A stretch of 64,000 bases of DNA from an uncultured Eubacteriales bacterium (GCA_902492005.1 CABUJV010000002.1:1-64000); one strand, 5' to 3'; counted from the stretch's first letter, positions 51,125 to 58,919 are shown. Made by a program: numbers and translations. Notes: generated by a model not told the origin, from the sequence alone.

Positions 51125-51637
51125 CTACTCCTTTACCAGGAAGCCCGCCGCATCCAGCGCGGCCCGGACCCGCCGAAAGGCGTCCTCGTCCGGGCAGCGG
51201 AGGGTGTGCAGGTGGATGCCGTCGGTGAGGACGCTGAGGGGCTTTGCCCCCTCCTCCTTTACCCTGCGTATAAATTCCCCCACATCATACCGGGAGGAGA
51301 GCTCCAGCCGCCCGGAGAGCTGACCGTACACCGGGTGCTCCACCGCCACGTCGATGACGGTGCAGCCGTTGTCCACCATGAGGTTGAGCTCGGGCTCCAG
51401 CTCGGCGGCAGTGTGGCGGCAGACCAGTGTGCGCAGCAGCCCGCCGATCTCCCGGGGCACCAGGTAGCCCCGGGGCGTGGAGACGATGTTGGACCCCGCT
51501 GCCCGGAGCAGGGCAATGTCCCCCACGATGATCTGGCGGCTGACGGAGAAGCGCTGGGCCAGGGCGGTGGCGCTCACCGGACAGGGGGTCTCGGTCAGGC
51601 AGAGGGAGAGGGCCTCCCGGCGTTGGGCGGCATTCAT
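51125..51637 (-). CDS. niaR: NiaR-type niacin-responsive repressor
   Basis: This 170-residue protein has an HTH_11 winged helix (ATALAQRFSVSRQIIVGDIALL) and a 3H domain whose three conserved histidines are in CRHTAAELE, AVEHPVYGQL and DGIHLHTL. NiaR uses nicotinic acid as co-repressor and controls NAD synthesis or niacin uptake genes in Firmicutes. It lies 15 bases after birA in the same operon. The palindrome downstream, at the promoter of the EIIC-like gene, is the likely target. Confidence 0.92.
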   Translation of the reverse strand: MNAAQRREALSLCLTETPCPVSATALAQRFSVSRQIIVGDIALLRAAGSNIVSTPRGYLVPREIGGLLRTLVCRHTAAELEPELNLMVDNGCTVIDVAVEHPVYGQLSGRLELSSRYDVGEFIRRVKEEGAKPLSVLTDGIHLHTLRCPDEDAFRRVRAALDAAGFLVKE

Positions 51638-51652
51638 AAAGAGTGTCCTCCT

Positions 51653-52645
51653 TTACACATATTGTCCCATCAGGCCCCGGACCGACACCTCGCCGGAGGT
51701 GACGGTCTCCCGGAGGCCGTCGGGGTAGCGGACCACTAGGCCAAAGTCGTCGCCGACAGCCTCGGCAAAGGCGGGGACCCGGGCGTCCCCCCGGAGCAGC
51801 AGTACCTCCCGGCCCGTGGTGGCGCACCGGGCCCGGTAGTCGGACAGATAGTCCGCCTTTGCGGCGGGGAAGGCGGCATACAGGTCGTCCAGCGCGGCCA
51901 AAATCTGCCCCGCCAGCTCCGCCCGGCGGACGGGAAAGCCCTCCAGCGCCAGCGAGGTAGCGATGCCGGCCAGTTCCGGGCCAAAGTCCGCGGCGGTCTG
52001 GCTTACGTTGACTCCAAGGCCCACCACCACATGGCTCAGGGCGGCGCTCTCGGCCTCCAGCTCCAGCTCGGTCAGGATGCCGCATAGCTTTTTCCCATTC
52101 AGAAGGATGTCGTTGGTCCACTTGATCCGGGGTTCCGCACTGCAGCAGGCACGGATGCCGCGGCAGACTGCCACCGCCGTCCAGGCGGTGAGCTGGGACA
52201 GCTCGGTCAGAGGGACGGCCGGCCGCAGCAGGACGGACAGGTAAAGCCCCTTGCCGGGGAGGGACTGAAAGGAGCGCCCCCTCCGGCCCCGGCCGCCGGT
52301 CTGCTCCTCGGCCAGAACGGCTAGACCCTCGGCCGCCCCGGCGGCGGCCCGGCGCTTGATCTCGGTGTTGGTGGAGTCCACCGTTTCCAGACAGACCAGC
52401 TCCCGTCCGACGGTGCGGCCCGCCAGAACTCCGGCCAGCTCGCCCGCCCGGATGCGGTCGGGGCCGCCGGCGAGGCGGTAGCCCCGGTTGGGGGCGGAGG
52501 TGATCTGGTAGCCGTCCCGGCGCAGGGCCTCCACCGCCTTCCACACCGCCGCGCGGCTTACCGCCAGGGTGCGGCTCATGGCCTCTCCGGAGAGATGCCC
52601 CTCCTCATGGCCGCGCAGCAGCGCCAGGACCTCTTCCTCCAGCAT
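51653..52645 (-). CDS. birA: Biotin-[acetyl-CoA-carboxylase] ligase and biotin repressor BirA
   Basis: This 330-residue bifunctional protein has an N-terminal winged helix (LSGEAMSRTLAVSRAAVWKAVEAL), so it is also a repressor. The ligase domain has GGRGRRGRSFQSLPGKGLYLSV, KWTNDILLNGKKLCGILTE and VVVGLGVNVSQ. It activates biotin to biotinyl-AMP and attaches it to carboxylases, and represses biotin genes when biotin is plentiful. The ATG at 52645 follows AAAGGAGG. Two BirA-type operators lie between birA and the divergent bioY. Confidence 0.95.
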   Translation of the reverse strand: MLEEEVLALLRGHEEGHLSGEAMSRTLAVSRAAVWKAVEALRRDGYQITSAPNRGYRLAGGPDRIRAGELAGVLAGRTVGRELVCLETVDSTNTEIKRRAAAGAAEGLAVLAEEQTGGRGRRGRSFQSLPGKGLYLSVLLRPAVPLTELSQLTAWTAVAVCRGIRACCSAEPRIKWTNDILLNGKKLCGILTELELEAESAALSHVVVGLGVNVSQTAADFGPELAGIATSLALEGFPVRRAELAGQILAALDDLYAAFPAAKADYLSDYRARCATTGREVLLLRGDARVPAFAEAVGDDFGLVVRYPDGLRETVTSGEVSVRGLMGQYV

Positions 52646-52698
52646 ACCGAAGCCTCCTTTTTGCCTTGACCCTTGACAAGACACCATTATACCCTTTT

Positions 52699-52750
52699 AT
52701 TATAGCCGGGGGCCAAAAGTTGTCAACAAAAATTAAAAAACAGTTTACAA
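52699..52750 (-). promoter_or_regulatory. birA promoter with overlapping BirA operator
   Basis: On the minus strand TTGACA (52726-52721), 16 bases, TATAAT (52704-52699). The operator TTGTCAAC (52720-52727), 15 bases, GTTTACAA (52743-52750) covers the -35, so BirA would repress its own operon (birA-niaR). Confidence 0.75.
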
Positions 52751-52804
52751 CCGGCGGCAGCTGCGCTATACTATTGTAAACTAAAAATAAAAAATAGTTT
52801 ACGA
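52744..52804 (+). promoter_or_regulatory. bioY promoter with BirA operator
   Basis: TTTACA (52744-52749), 17 bases, TATACT (52767-52772) is the plus-strand promoter. The operator TTGTAAAC (52774-52781), 15 bases, GTTTACGA (52797-52804) lies over the start site. The -35 also falls inside the first BirA operator. Confidence 0.8.
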
Positions 52805-52818
52805 TTGGAGCGACCGGT

Positions 52819-53355
52819 ATGCACAATAAGACCCGTTCCCTGATCCTGGCGGCTCTGTTTGCCGCCCTAACCGCCATCGGGGCCTTCTTGAAGATTCCCT
52901 TGGGCGCTTTGTCCCTGACCCTCCAGTTCTTTTTTACCGCCATGGCGGGGGTTTTGCTGGGGCCCCGCTGGGGGGCGGCCTCCCAGGCGGTCTATGTGGC
53001 GCTGGGGCTGGTGGGCCTGCCTGTCTTTACCATGGGCGGCGGCCCTGGCTATGTGTTCCAGCCCAGCTTTGGGTTCCTGCTGGGCCTGATTCCCGCCGCC
53101 TGGGTCATCGGCCGGCTGGCGGGGGATGAAACCCGGGCCCGGCGCATCGTCCCGGCCTGCCTGGCCGGTCTGGGGGTGCTTTATTTGATGGGACTGCCGT
53201 ACATGTATCTGATCCTGAACGTCTACCTGGATAAGGGCCTGTCGGTCTGGTACGTGGTCCGGGCCGGGATGCTGGTCTACCTGCCTGGGGACTTTTTGAA
53301 GATCGCCGTCACCGCCCTGCTGGCCCGCCCCCTGAAGCGGGCCCTCTCTCACTGA
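52819..53355 (+). CDS. bioY: Biotin transporter S component BioY
   Basis: This 178-residue membrane protein has about six hydrophobic segments and BioY motifs such as ALTAIGAFLKIPLGALSLTLQ, FFTAMAGVLLGPRWGA and GGGPGYVFQPSFGFLLG. BioY captures biotin and may work with the shared ECF module. It is divergent from birA and has a BirA operator over its start site, so it is induced when biotin is short. GGAGCG precedes the ATG. Confidence 0.95.
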   Translation: MHNKTRSLILAALFAALTAIGAFLKIPLGALSLTLQFFFTAMAGVLLGPRWGAASQAVYVALGLVGLPVFTMGGGPGYVFQPSFGFLLGLIPAAWVIGRLAGDETRARRIVPACLAGLGVLYLMGLPYMYLILNVYLDKGLSVWYVVRAGMLVYLPGDFLKIAVTALLARPLKRALSH

Positions 53356-53418
53356 GAAGCATATCTGACCGCCCTGTCCCATAAGATGGTACAAAGCTGT
53401 GGGAAAGGCGGGATCAGG

Positions 53419-53706
53419 ATGCAATACGAGGAGAAACGGGTCCGTCCGGAGGCGGCCCACCATGTGATCTTGGAGGGGCGGGAGTCCCTGACGGTCTCCG
53501 GAGTGGAGGAGGTGGAGAGCTTTGACGAAAATACCATCGTCATGTCCACCTCCAAGGGTTCCCTGGTGGTGCGGGGGGAGGACCTGCACATCGAGAAGCT
53601 GAGTCTGGACGGCGGGGACCTGAAGGTGGAGGGCTCGGTGGACTCCCTCACCTATGAGGACGACGCCGGGGACCGGGGCGGGTTCTTCGCCCGGCTGTTC
53701 CGGTAG
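53419..53706 (+). CDS. yabP: Sporulation protein YabP
   Basis: This 95-residue YabP/YqfC family protein has HHVILEGRESLTVSGVEEVESFDE and TSKGSLVVRGEDLHIEKLSLDGGDL. YabP is made in the mother cell and is needed for normal spore formation in Bacillus. The start at 53419 is chosen because the conserved part begins there; an in-frame ATG at 53386 would add 11 residues. yabQ begins one base after its stop codon. Confidence 0.92.
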   Translation: MQYEEKRVRPEAAHHVILEGRESLTVSGVEEVESFDENTIVMSTSKGSLVVRGEDLHIEKLSLDGGDLKVEGSVDSLTYEDDAGDRGGFFARLFR

Positions 53707-53707
53707 G

Positions 53708-54397
53708 ATGGGCATCGATCTTTGGGACCAGGCTCTCACCTTTGCCGGGGCGGCGGCCCTGGGCATGGGGGCGGGCCTGGTCTACGACCTCATGCGGGTC
53801 CTCCGGCGCAGGCTCCGCCTCCCTCTGCTGGGTCCCGTCCTGGACTTCCTCTTTTGGCTCCTGCTCACCGCCGCCCTTTTCGTCTACGCCGTGGCCGCCG
53901 GCGGACGGCTGCGGATCTTTATGGTCATCGCCGTGGGGCTGGGGGCGGTATTCTATTTCCTCCTCCTCAGCCGCCCCGCCCTCTTTCTCGCGGGCCTGCT
54001 GGCCGACGGGATCGCCTATCTCTGCCATCTGGCTGCCCTGCCCATGATTTGGCTGGGCCTTCTGTGTAAAAAACTTATAAAAATTGCAAAAAACATCTTT
54101 CATTATGGCTGGAGATGGTATAAAATAAGGCAGATACCCGGAGAAATGGAGACCCTGAAGCGGAATCAGGGCGCAGAAAAGGGGGAAAAGGGCCGTGGTA
54201 AAGACAAAAAAGGCGGGTCTGCTCACAAAAATCGTCGTACTCGCTCTGCTGATTTACCTGGCGACTTCTCTCCTGAATCTGCAGGGGCAGATCGCCTCCG
54301 CCCAGGCGGAGCGAGACGACCTGAGCCGGCAGGTGGCGGCCCAGACCCAGGCAAACGCCGACTTGGCCGACGACGTGGAAAACAGCGACGACCCTGA
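53708..54397 (+). CDS. yabQ: Spore cortex protein YabQ, with C-terminal read-over into divIC
   Basis: This 229-residue protein has four or five hydrophobic segments in its first 125 residues (LTFAGAAALGMGAGLVYDLMRVL, VLDFLFWLLLTAALFVYAVA), matching YabQ, a spore cortex assembly protein. It starts one base after yabP. After about residue 160 the frame runs through the first 203 bases of divIC and becomes Gly/Arg/Pro-rich, with no resemblance to YabQ. The ancestral stop seems to have been lost, or the overlap is real and tolerated. The core assignment is firm. Confidence 0.88.
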   Translation: MGIDLWDQALTFAGAAALGMGAGLVYDLMRVLRRRLRLPLLGPVLDFLFWLLLTAALFVYAVAAGGRLRIFMVIAVGLGAVFYFLLLSRPALFLAGLLADGIAYLCHLAALPMIWLGLLCKKLIKIAKNIFHYGWRWYKIRQIPGEMETLKRNQGAEKGEKGRGKDKKGGSAHKNRRTRSADLPGDFSPESAGADRLRPGGARRPEPAGGGPDPGKRRLGRRRGKQRRP

Positions 54398-54473
54398 GCG
54401 CATCCAGGACATTGCCCGCGACAGGCTGGGCCTGGCTGCGCCGGACGAGCGCATTTTCATCGCCTCGAACTGA
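54195..54473 (+). CDS. divIC: Septum formation initiator DivIC/FtsB-like protein
   Basis: This 92-residue protein has a short basic N-terminus, one membrane helix (LTKIVVLALLIYLATSLLNLQ), a coiled coil (IASAQAERDDLSRQVAAQTQ), and the conserved IQDIARDRLGLAAPDE. DivIC acts with DivIB and FtsL in septal wall synthesis. The start is GTG at 54195 with GGGGGAAAAGGG upstream. It overlaps the yabQ frame by 203 bases, which is exceptional. The order yabP-yabQ-divIC-yabR is as in Bacillus. Confidence 0.92.
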   Translation: MVKTKKAGLLTKIVVLALLIYLATSLLNLQGQIASAQAERDDLSRQVAAQTQANADLADDVENSDDPERIQDIARDRLGLAAPDERIFIASN

Positions 54474-54518
54474 GCCGGGGTCCCAGGGGGAAATTGCAAG
54501 GAGGATTTAGCAAAAAGT

Positions 54519-54971
54519 ATGGAGTTTGGTGTTGGTTCGATCCTGGAAGGAAAAGTGACAGGAATCACAAAATTCGGCGCGTTTGTGTCTCTGCCCGGCG
54601 GCCGGTCCGGGCTGGTGCACATTTCGGAGATCGCCTATTCCTACGTGAACGACGTCAAGGACTACCTCACGGAGGGACAGGAGGTCAAGGTGAAGGTCAT
54701 CGGTATTGATGACAGCAACCGCATCAATCTGTCCATCAAAAAGGCGATGGAGCCTCCTCCCCGCCCCCCGCGGCCCGCGGGTCAGGGCGCGCCCCGTCCC
54801 GGCGGCGCACCTCGTGCGGGCGGCCGCTCCGGCGGCTTTCGCAGCGCTCAGCCTGCCGAGCCGGAGACCTTTGAGGACCGCCTCAAACACTTTATGCAGG
54901 CATCTGACAGCAAGCTGTCCGAGATGCGGTACTTAGAGAAGAAGAGCTCCCGCCGCGGCGGACGCAAATAA
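54519..54971 (+). CDS. yabR: S1-domain RNA-binding protein YabR
   Basis: This 150-residue protein has one S1 domain (VGSILEGKVTGITKFGAFVSL, GLVHISEIAYSYVNDVKDYL, VIGIDDSNRINLSIKKA). A Pro/Gly/Arg-rich linker follows (residues about 78-115), then a helical tail (EDRLKHFMQASDSKLSEMR). It resembles polynucleotide-phosphorylase S1 domains and is the usual last gene of the yab-divIC group. GGAGG precedes the ATG. Confidence 0.93.
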   Translation: MEFGVGSILEGKVTGITKFGAFVSLPGGRSGLVHISEIAYSYVNDVKDYLTEGQEVKVKVIGIDDSNRINLSIKKAMEPPPRPPRPAGQGAPRPGGAPRAGGRSGGFRSAQPAEPETFEDRLKHFMQASDSKLSEMRYLEKKSSRRGGRK

Positions 54972-54977
54972 AACTGG

Positions 54978-55056
54978 AAAAAGGGCGCGGCCTTCGGCCG
55001 CTCCCTTTTTTTGCCCGGGACAAAAAAAGGGAGCGCCTGAAAGCTCCAGGCGCTCA
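54978..55056 (+). terminator. Terminator of yabR followed by alternative, mutually exclusive hairpins
   Basis: GGGCGCGGCC-TTC-GGCCGCTCCC with seven Ts (to 55013) is a normal terminator. Its end also pairs with the next stretch: CGCTCCCTTTTTTT is the exact complement of AAAAAAAGGGAGCG (near 55023-55036). That stretch in turn overlaps a third stem, GAGCGCCTGAAAG...AGGCGCTC (55032-55056). The second and third stems may be a readthrough switch for the amidohydrolase gene downstream. Confidence 0.6.
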
Positions 55057-55190
55057 AAGAAGGGGATTGTGCGGGAGAATGGAATGAACTCCAGCCAGAG
55101 TGGGAATGCGCTTCCTCACGTACAAGCCCATTTTACATAAATTTCCCAAAAATGTCAATAAGAACTTTTGTCGAAAGGCGGAAAACAGCT

Positions 55191-56351
55191 ATGCGCATCA
55201 TCAACGCAGTCGTCCACACCATGGCCGGGCCGGTGATCCCTCACGGCTATGTGGAGGTAGAGGACGGAAAGATCCGGGCGGCAGGGGAGATGTCCGCCCT
55301 GCCCGCGGCGGGGGCCGGCCCGGTGTACGACGCCGGGGGCGGACACATCCTGCCCGGCTTCATCGATGCCCACTGCCATCTAGGCATGTTCGGCAACGCT
55401 CTGGGCTTTGAGGCCGACGACGGCAACGAGTCCACCGACCCCTGCACCCCCCAGCTCCGGGCCATCGACGCCATCAATCCCCAGGACCGCTGCTTTCAGG
55501 AGGCCCGGGAGGGGGGCGTCACCACGGTGCTCACCGGGCCGGGCAGCGCCAATCCCATCGCGGGGCAGTTTGCCGCCATCAAGACCGACGGCCGGTGGGT
55601 GGACGAGATGGTGCTCCGGGCCCCGGCGGCGATGAAGATGGCCCTGGGGGAGAACCCCAAAACCGTGTACAACGAGCGCAAGGAGACCCCCATCACCCGC
55701 ATGGCCACCGCGGCGGTCATCCGGCAGGAGCTCTCCAAGGCCCTGGAGTACATGGACAAGCAGGACAAGGCCGACGCCGAGGAGGATACCGACGCGCCGG
55801 ATTACGACGCTAAGCTGGAGGCCCTGATCCCCGTCCTGCGGGGGGAGCTGCCCGCCCACATCCACGCCCACCGGGCGGATGACATCGCCACCGCGGTGCG
55901 GATCTGCCGGGAGTTCGGCCTGAAATACGTCCTCGTCCACGGCACCGAGGGCCACCTGCTGCCCGAGCTGCTGGCGGCGGAGGGGGCGGGGGTCATCACC
56001 GGGCCCATCCTCACCGACCGAAGCAAGCCGGAGCTGGCCAACCTGACCATCGAGAACCCGGCCATCCTGGCCCGGGCGGGGGTGCCGGTGGCCATCTGCA
56101 CCGACCACCCGGTGATCCCCATCCAGTACCTGCCCATCTGCGCCGCCTTGGCGGTCCGGGGCGGGCTGGAGCCCGAGGAGGCCCTGGCCGCCATCACCAT
56201 CAACCCCGCCCGGCTGGCCGGCCTGGACAAACGGGTGGGCTCCCTGGAGCCGGGCAAGGACGCCGATATTGTGGTCACCACCGGCCATCCGCTGGACTGG
56301 AACGGGAGGGTGCGCTATGTGTTCATCGGGGGAAAACAGGTAAAGGGTTGA
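55191..56351 (+). CDS. Imidazolonepropionase-like amidohydrolase, substrate unknown
   Basis: This 386-residue amidohydrolase has ILPGFIDAHCHLGMFG, PAHIHAHRADDIATAVRI, LVHGTEGH and AICTDHPVIPIQYLP, with composite metal-dependent hydrolase parts at both ends. Its closest type by eye is the COG1228 group. The reaction is not known; a cyclic amide or isoaspartyl/prolidase-like substrate is possible. The ATG at 55191 follows AAGGCGG. It seems to be monocistronic. Confidence 0.78.
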   Translation: MRIINAVVHTMAGPVIPHGYVEVEDGKIRAAGEMSALPAAGAGPVYDAGGGHILPGFIDAHCHLGMFGNALGFEADDGNESTDPCTPQLRAIDAINPQDRCFQEAREGGVTTVLTGPGSANPIAGQFAAIKTDGRWVDEMVLRAPAAMKMALGENPKTVYNERKETPITRMATAAVIRQELSKALEYMDKQDKADAEEDTDAPDYDAKLEALIPVLRGELPAHIHAHRADDIATAVRICREFGLKYVLVHGTEGHLLPELLAAEGAGVITGPILTDRSKPELANLTIENPAILARAGVPVAICTDHPVIPIQYLPICAALAVRGGLEPEEALAAITINPARLAGLDKRVGSLEPGKDADIVVTTGHPLDWNGRVRYVFIGGKQVKG

Positions 56352-56425
56352 CGGCCGCTCCAAACGCACATTGTGAAAGATTTACAGAATATTTCCAGAT
56401 TGCCGGTGACTTTTTGGGGGAAAGC

Positions 56426-56434
56426 TGGTATAAT
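56426..56434 (+). promoter_or_regulatory. Extended -10 promoter of hpf
   Basis: TG-G-TATAAT is a consensus extended -10 about 79 bases before the hpf start. No good -35 is present. Confidence 0.55.
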
Positions 56435-56512
56435 AGAGATACCCGGAGGACGGGCACTCCGTCCGCCGTCAACGATAGCCCCCACCGGGGGCGGAAGAAG
56501 GAGCTGAATCGA

Positions 56513-57055
56513 ATGAAATTCGTATTCACCGACAAGAAGGTCGCCCTGCCTGCATCCGTCCATGCCTACGCAGAAAAAAAGGTGGGCAAGCTGGACCGCT
56601 ATTTCAGCAGCGAAGCGGAGGCTGCCATTACCTTCAGCGTAGAAAAGGACCGGAACCGGGCTGAGGTCACCGTCCGCTCCGGCAGCATGATTCTCCGCGC
56701 CTCCGAGAGTACCTCCGACATGCGGGCCTCCATCGACGCGGCTGTGTCCACCATCGAGCGCCAGATCCGCAAGAACAAGGCCCGTCTGGAAAAACGCCTG
56801 CGCAAGGACGCCTTCGAGCGGTCCGTGGATGTGGCGGAGGTCTCGGACTTCGTGCCCGAGGAGGAGGAGGAGTTCAGGATTGAGCGGGTCAAGCGCTTTC
56901 CCATCAAGCCCATGACCCAGGAAGAGGCCATCCTCCAGATGAACCTGGTGGACCACTCCTTCTTTGCCTTCAAGAACGAGGACGCCGGCGGAGCCTTCTC
57001 CGTGGTGTATAAGAGAGACAACGGCGGCTACGGCCTCATCGAGGACGCGCTGTAA
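56513..57055 (+). CDS. hpf: Long-form ribosome hibernation promoting factor
   Basis: This 180-residue protein has an N-terminal S30AE domain that binds the decoding region of 30S (MKFVFTDKKVALPASVHAYAE, ASESTSDMRASIDAAVSTIERQ). A charged linker leads to a C-terminal dimerisation domain (IKPMTQEEAILQMNLVDHSFFAF). This long form pairs two ribosomes into 100S dimers in stationary phase. AGAAGGAG precedes the ATG. It has its own promoter and terminator. Confidence 0.96.
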   Translation: MKFVFTDKKVALPASVHAYAEKKVGKLDRYFSSEAEAAITFSVEKDRNRAEVTVRSGSMILRASESTSDMRASIDAAVSTIERQIRKNKARLEKRLRKDAFERSVDVAEVSDFVPEEEEEFRIERVKRFPIKPMTQEEAILQMNLVDHSFFAFKNEDAGGAFSVVYKRDNGGYGLIEDAL

Positions 57056-57066
57056 GACCGAAACGG

Positions 57067-57097
57067 AAAAGCGCCGGGGCATTGCCCCGGCGCTTTT
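57067..57097. terminator. Bidirectional terminator after hpf
   Basis: AAAAGCGCCGGGGC and its exact complement enclose an ATT loop. The A and T flanks let it serve both hpf and the convergent operon ending at 57107. Confidence 0.88.
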
Positions 57098-57106
57098 CTG
57101 TGCCGT

Positions 57107-57478
57107 TCAGGCTACCCTTTCCAGCAGCAGCAGGGTCTCCTCCGGCGTATTGGCGTTCAGCCGGAGATAGAGTGCGTCCGCCTGGCTGGCGTCCCGGTAC
57201 AGCCCACCGCCCCAGTAGGCCTCGCAGTTGGTCTGAAAGTCCCGCTCTGCCCGTTTCTCCACCAGGGTATCCACCACGCCGGCGGGGAGGAGCCGCGCCT
57301 CCAGCCGGCCGTAGTCCAGAGGCTGGTCATGCAGGCAGGCGTAATACGCCCCCTGATAGCGCACATGGGGGGACAGCTCCCCCTGGGCGCTGGTCCGGTA
57401 GAGGGCGCCCAGCGCCAGAGCGCACGCCACAAAGGTGACGGCGAACCAGACGGCGGTATGCCTTGGCGTTTTCTTCAT
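57107..57478 (-). CDS. Small membrane-anchored protein of unknown function in a sigma-factor operon
   Basis: This 123-residue protein has an N-terminal hydrophobic helix (TAVWFAVTFVACALALGALY), probably an uncleaved anchor or signal peptide. An external domain of about 95 residues follows with two cysteines (ACLHDQPLDYGRLE, FQTNCEAYWGG) that could form a disulfide. I do not recognise a family. It lies last in the sigma/anti-sigma operon, with a good GGGAGG ribosome binding site, so it may be part of the same stress response. Confidence 0.65.
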   Translation of the reverse strand: MKKTPRHTAVWFAVTFVACALALGALYRTSAQGELSPHVRYQGAYYACLHDQPLDYGRLEARLLPAGVVDTLVEKRAERDFQTNCEAYWGGGLYRDASQADALYLRLNANTPEETLLLLERVA

Positions 57479-57516
57479 CGCGCTCCCTCCCGTAAAGATG
57501 GATTCCGACCGGGCGC

Positions 57517-58236
57517 CTACTGCGCCTGCACGCTCTCCGCCACCCGGATGAGCTCCTCGGGGGAGACGTAGCCGTTGAGGAGGAAGGCCGCCCCCTTCTC
57601 CTCGTCCATCCAGATGAGGAAGCTGGAATAGTCGGGACTGATGGTCTCCAGCAGATGGGCCTGACAGTCCTTGCCGATGGTGATGCGTTTTTCCGTGGAG
57701 TGCTCGTTGTCCACGGCGAAGGTGCCGGCGGTGTTGCCGGCCATATAGGAGAAGTAGAGGAACTGCTCCTGATCGTTGACGTAGACGGCCATGTCCTCGG
57801 GCAAATTGTCCTGGGAGCGGTCCTCCGTATAGCCTGCGGGGAGGTAGGCAGGCCGGTAGAGGACGCCGGCCGGGCTGCCCGTCCCATCCCCCTGGAAGGA
57901 GAAGGCGGAGTGGTCCTCAAAACGCTGGCTGAAGAAGCGGACCACCCAGGCCCGGGCGCTCGGGCTGAAGGTCACGGCGCTGCCCAGGCACAGGACCGCC
58001 GCCAGGGCCAGACAGGCCGCCGAACGGAACAGGCGGCTGCACCGCCACAGGCCGGGCCGGGCCTTGGACCGGGAACCGCCGCGGACGGGGTCCCGCAGCA
58101 GGGCGGCCATCTCGGCCTGGTATTCCAGCGAGCGGGGGGGCGCTTCGGTCTCATCCCCCGTCAGGGTCTCGGCATCCAGGCGGGCGGCCTCCAGAAGTGC
58201 GCTGCGCAGCATAGCGTCAAATTCCGAATCCTTCAC
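57517..58236 (-). CDS. Anti-sigma-like membrane protein with DUF4367-type external domain
   Basis: This 239-residue protein starts at GTG (58236), overlapping the sigma factor stop by 20 bases, with AGGAGGGG upstream. The N-terminal ~80 residues are cytoplasmic and charged. One membrane helix follows (SAACLALAAVLCLGSAVTF), then an external domain (LYRPAYLPAGYTEDRS, EQFLYFSYMAGN, FLIWMDEEKGAAFLLNGYVS) like DUF4367 in clostridial anti-sigma partners. It probably holds the adjacent sigma factor inactive until an envelope signal arrives. Confidence 0.8.
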   Translation of the reverse strand: MKDSEFDAMLRSALLEAARLDAETLTGDETEAPPRSLEYQAEMAALLRDPVRGGSRSKARPGLWRCSRLFRSAACLALAAVLCLGSAVTFSPSARAWVVRFFSQRFEDHSAFSFQGDGTGSPAGVLYRPAYLPAGYTEDRSQDNLPEDMAVYVNDQEQFLYFSYMAGNTAGTFAVDNEHSTEKRITIGKDCQAHLLETISPDYSSFLIWMDEEKGAAFLLNGYVSPEELIRVAESVQAQ

Positions 58237-58759
58237 GATCGTACCCCTCCTGTTCCAGTTTGCTTTTCAGCATGGCTCTTCCCCGCATCAGACGCACCGC
58301 CACGGCATTTTCCGACAGGGAGAGCCGCCGGGCGATGTCCTTGTTGGACCACTCCAGCACGCAGCGCAGCTCCAGCACCTCCCGATAGGTGTCCGGCATG
58401 GAGCGGATCAGCTCCACCAGGCGGCGGTAGGCGGTCTCGGCCTCGGGCCCGGACCCGGCGGGCGGGTCCCAGCCCTCCTCCAGCGAGATCAGCCGCTTCT
58501 CCTGTTTGAGCAGATCCAGCGCGGTCCGTTTCACTATAAGAACGACGAAGGGCTCCAATTCCTTACAGGAAATTTCACGGATTTCGGAAAAATGTTTGAT
58601 GAGCTTGAGGAACGCATCATGAACGGCGTCCTCCGCCAGAGCGGAGGACTTCAGCACCTGCAGGGCCACACGGTACATCCGGGGCTCATATTGGTCGTAG
58701 ATCTGCCGGAGGAGAGCGCGGTCCGTCTCCAGCTCCAGCGCGGTCAGGCCGGGCGGCAT
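58217..58759 (-). CDS. ECF-type RNA polymerase sigma factor
   Basis: This 180-residue protein has sigma region 2 (QIYDQYEPRMYRVALQVLKS, AEDAVHDAFLKLIKH) and region 4 (IRSMPDTYREVLELRCVLEW, SNKDIARRLSLSENAVAVRLMRGRA). It lacks regions 1 and 3, as in ECF sigma factors. GGGGGGAAGG precedes the ATG. It is the first gene of a three-gene operon with the anti-sigma-like protein. No clear autoregulated promoter pair was identified upstream. Confidence 0.92.
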   Translation of the reverse strand: MPPGLTALELETDRALLRQIYDQYEPRMYRVALQVLKSSALAEDAVHDAFLKLIKHFSEIREISCKELEPFVVLIVKRTALDLLKQEKRLISLEEGWDPPAGSGPEAETAYRRLVELIRSMPDTYREVLELRCVLEWSNKDIARRLSLSENAVAVRLMRGRAMLKSKLEQEGYDREGFGI

Positions 58760-58910
58760 GCGCCTTCCCCCCTTTCGCAGAGTACCTATACTGTATCACA
58801 AAAATGCGGCGGAGGACAATACCAACCGGAAATGGAGAAAAACTTTTCCACAAAACGGCAAAGAATGCCCAAAAGGCCCACAGGTTGCTGTATCCAAAGG
58901 AAAAGGGATG

Positions 58911-58919
58911 TGGTATACT
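58911..58919 (+). promoter_or_regulatory. Extended -10 promoter of the M55 peptidase gene
   Basis: TG-G-TATACT is an extended -10 about 58 bases before the start codon, without a recognisable -35 at normal spacing. Confidence 0.5.
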
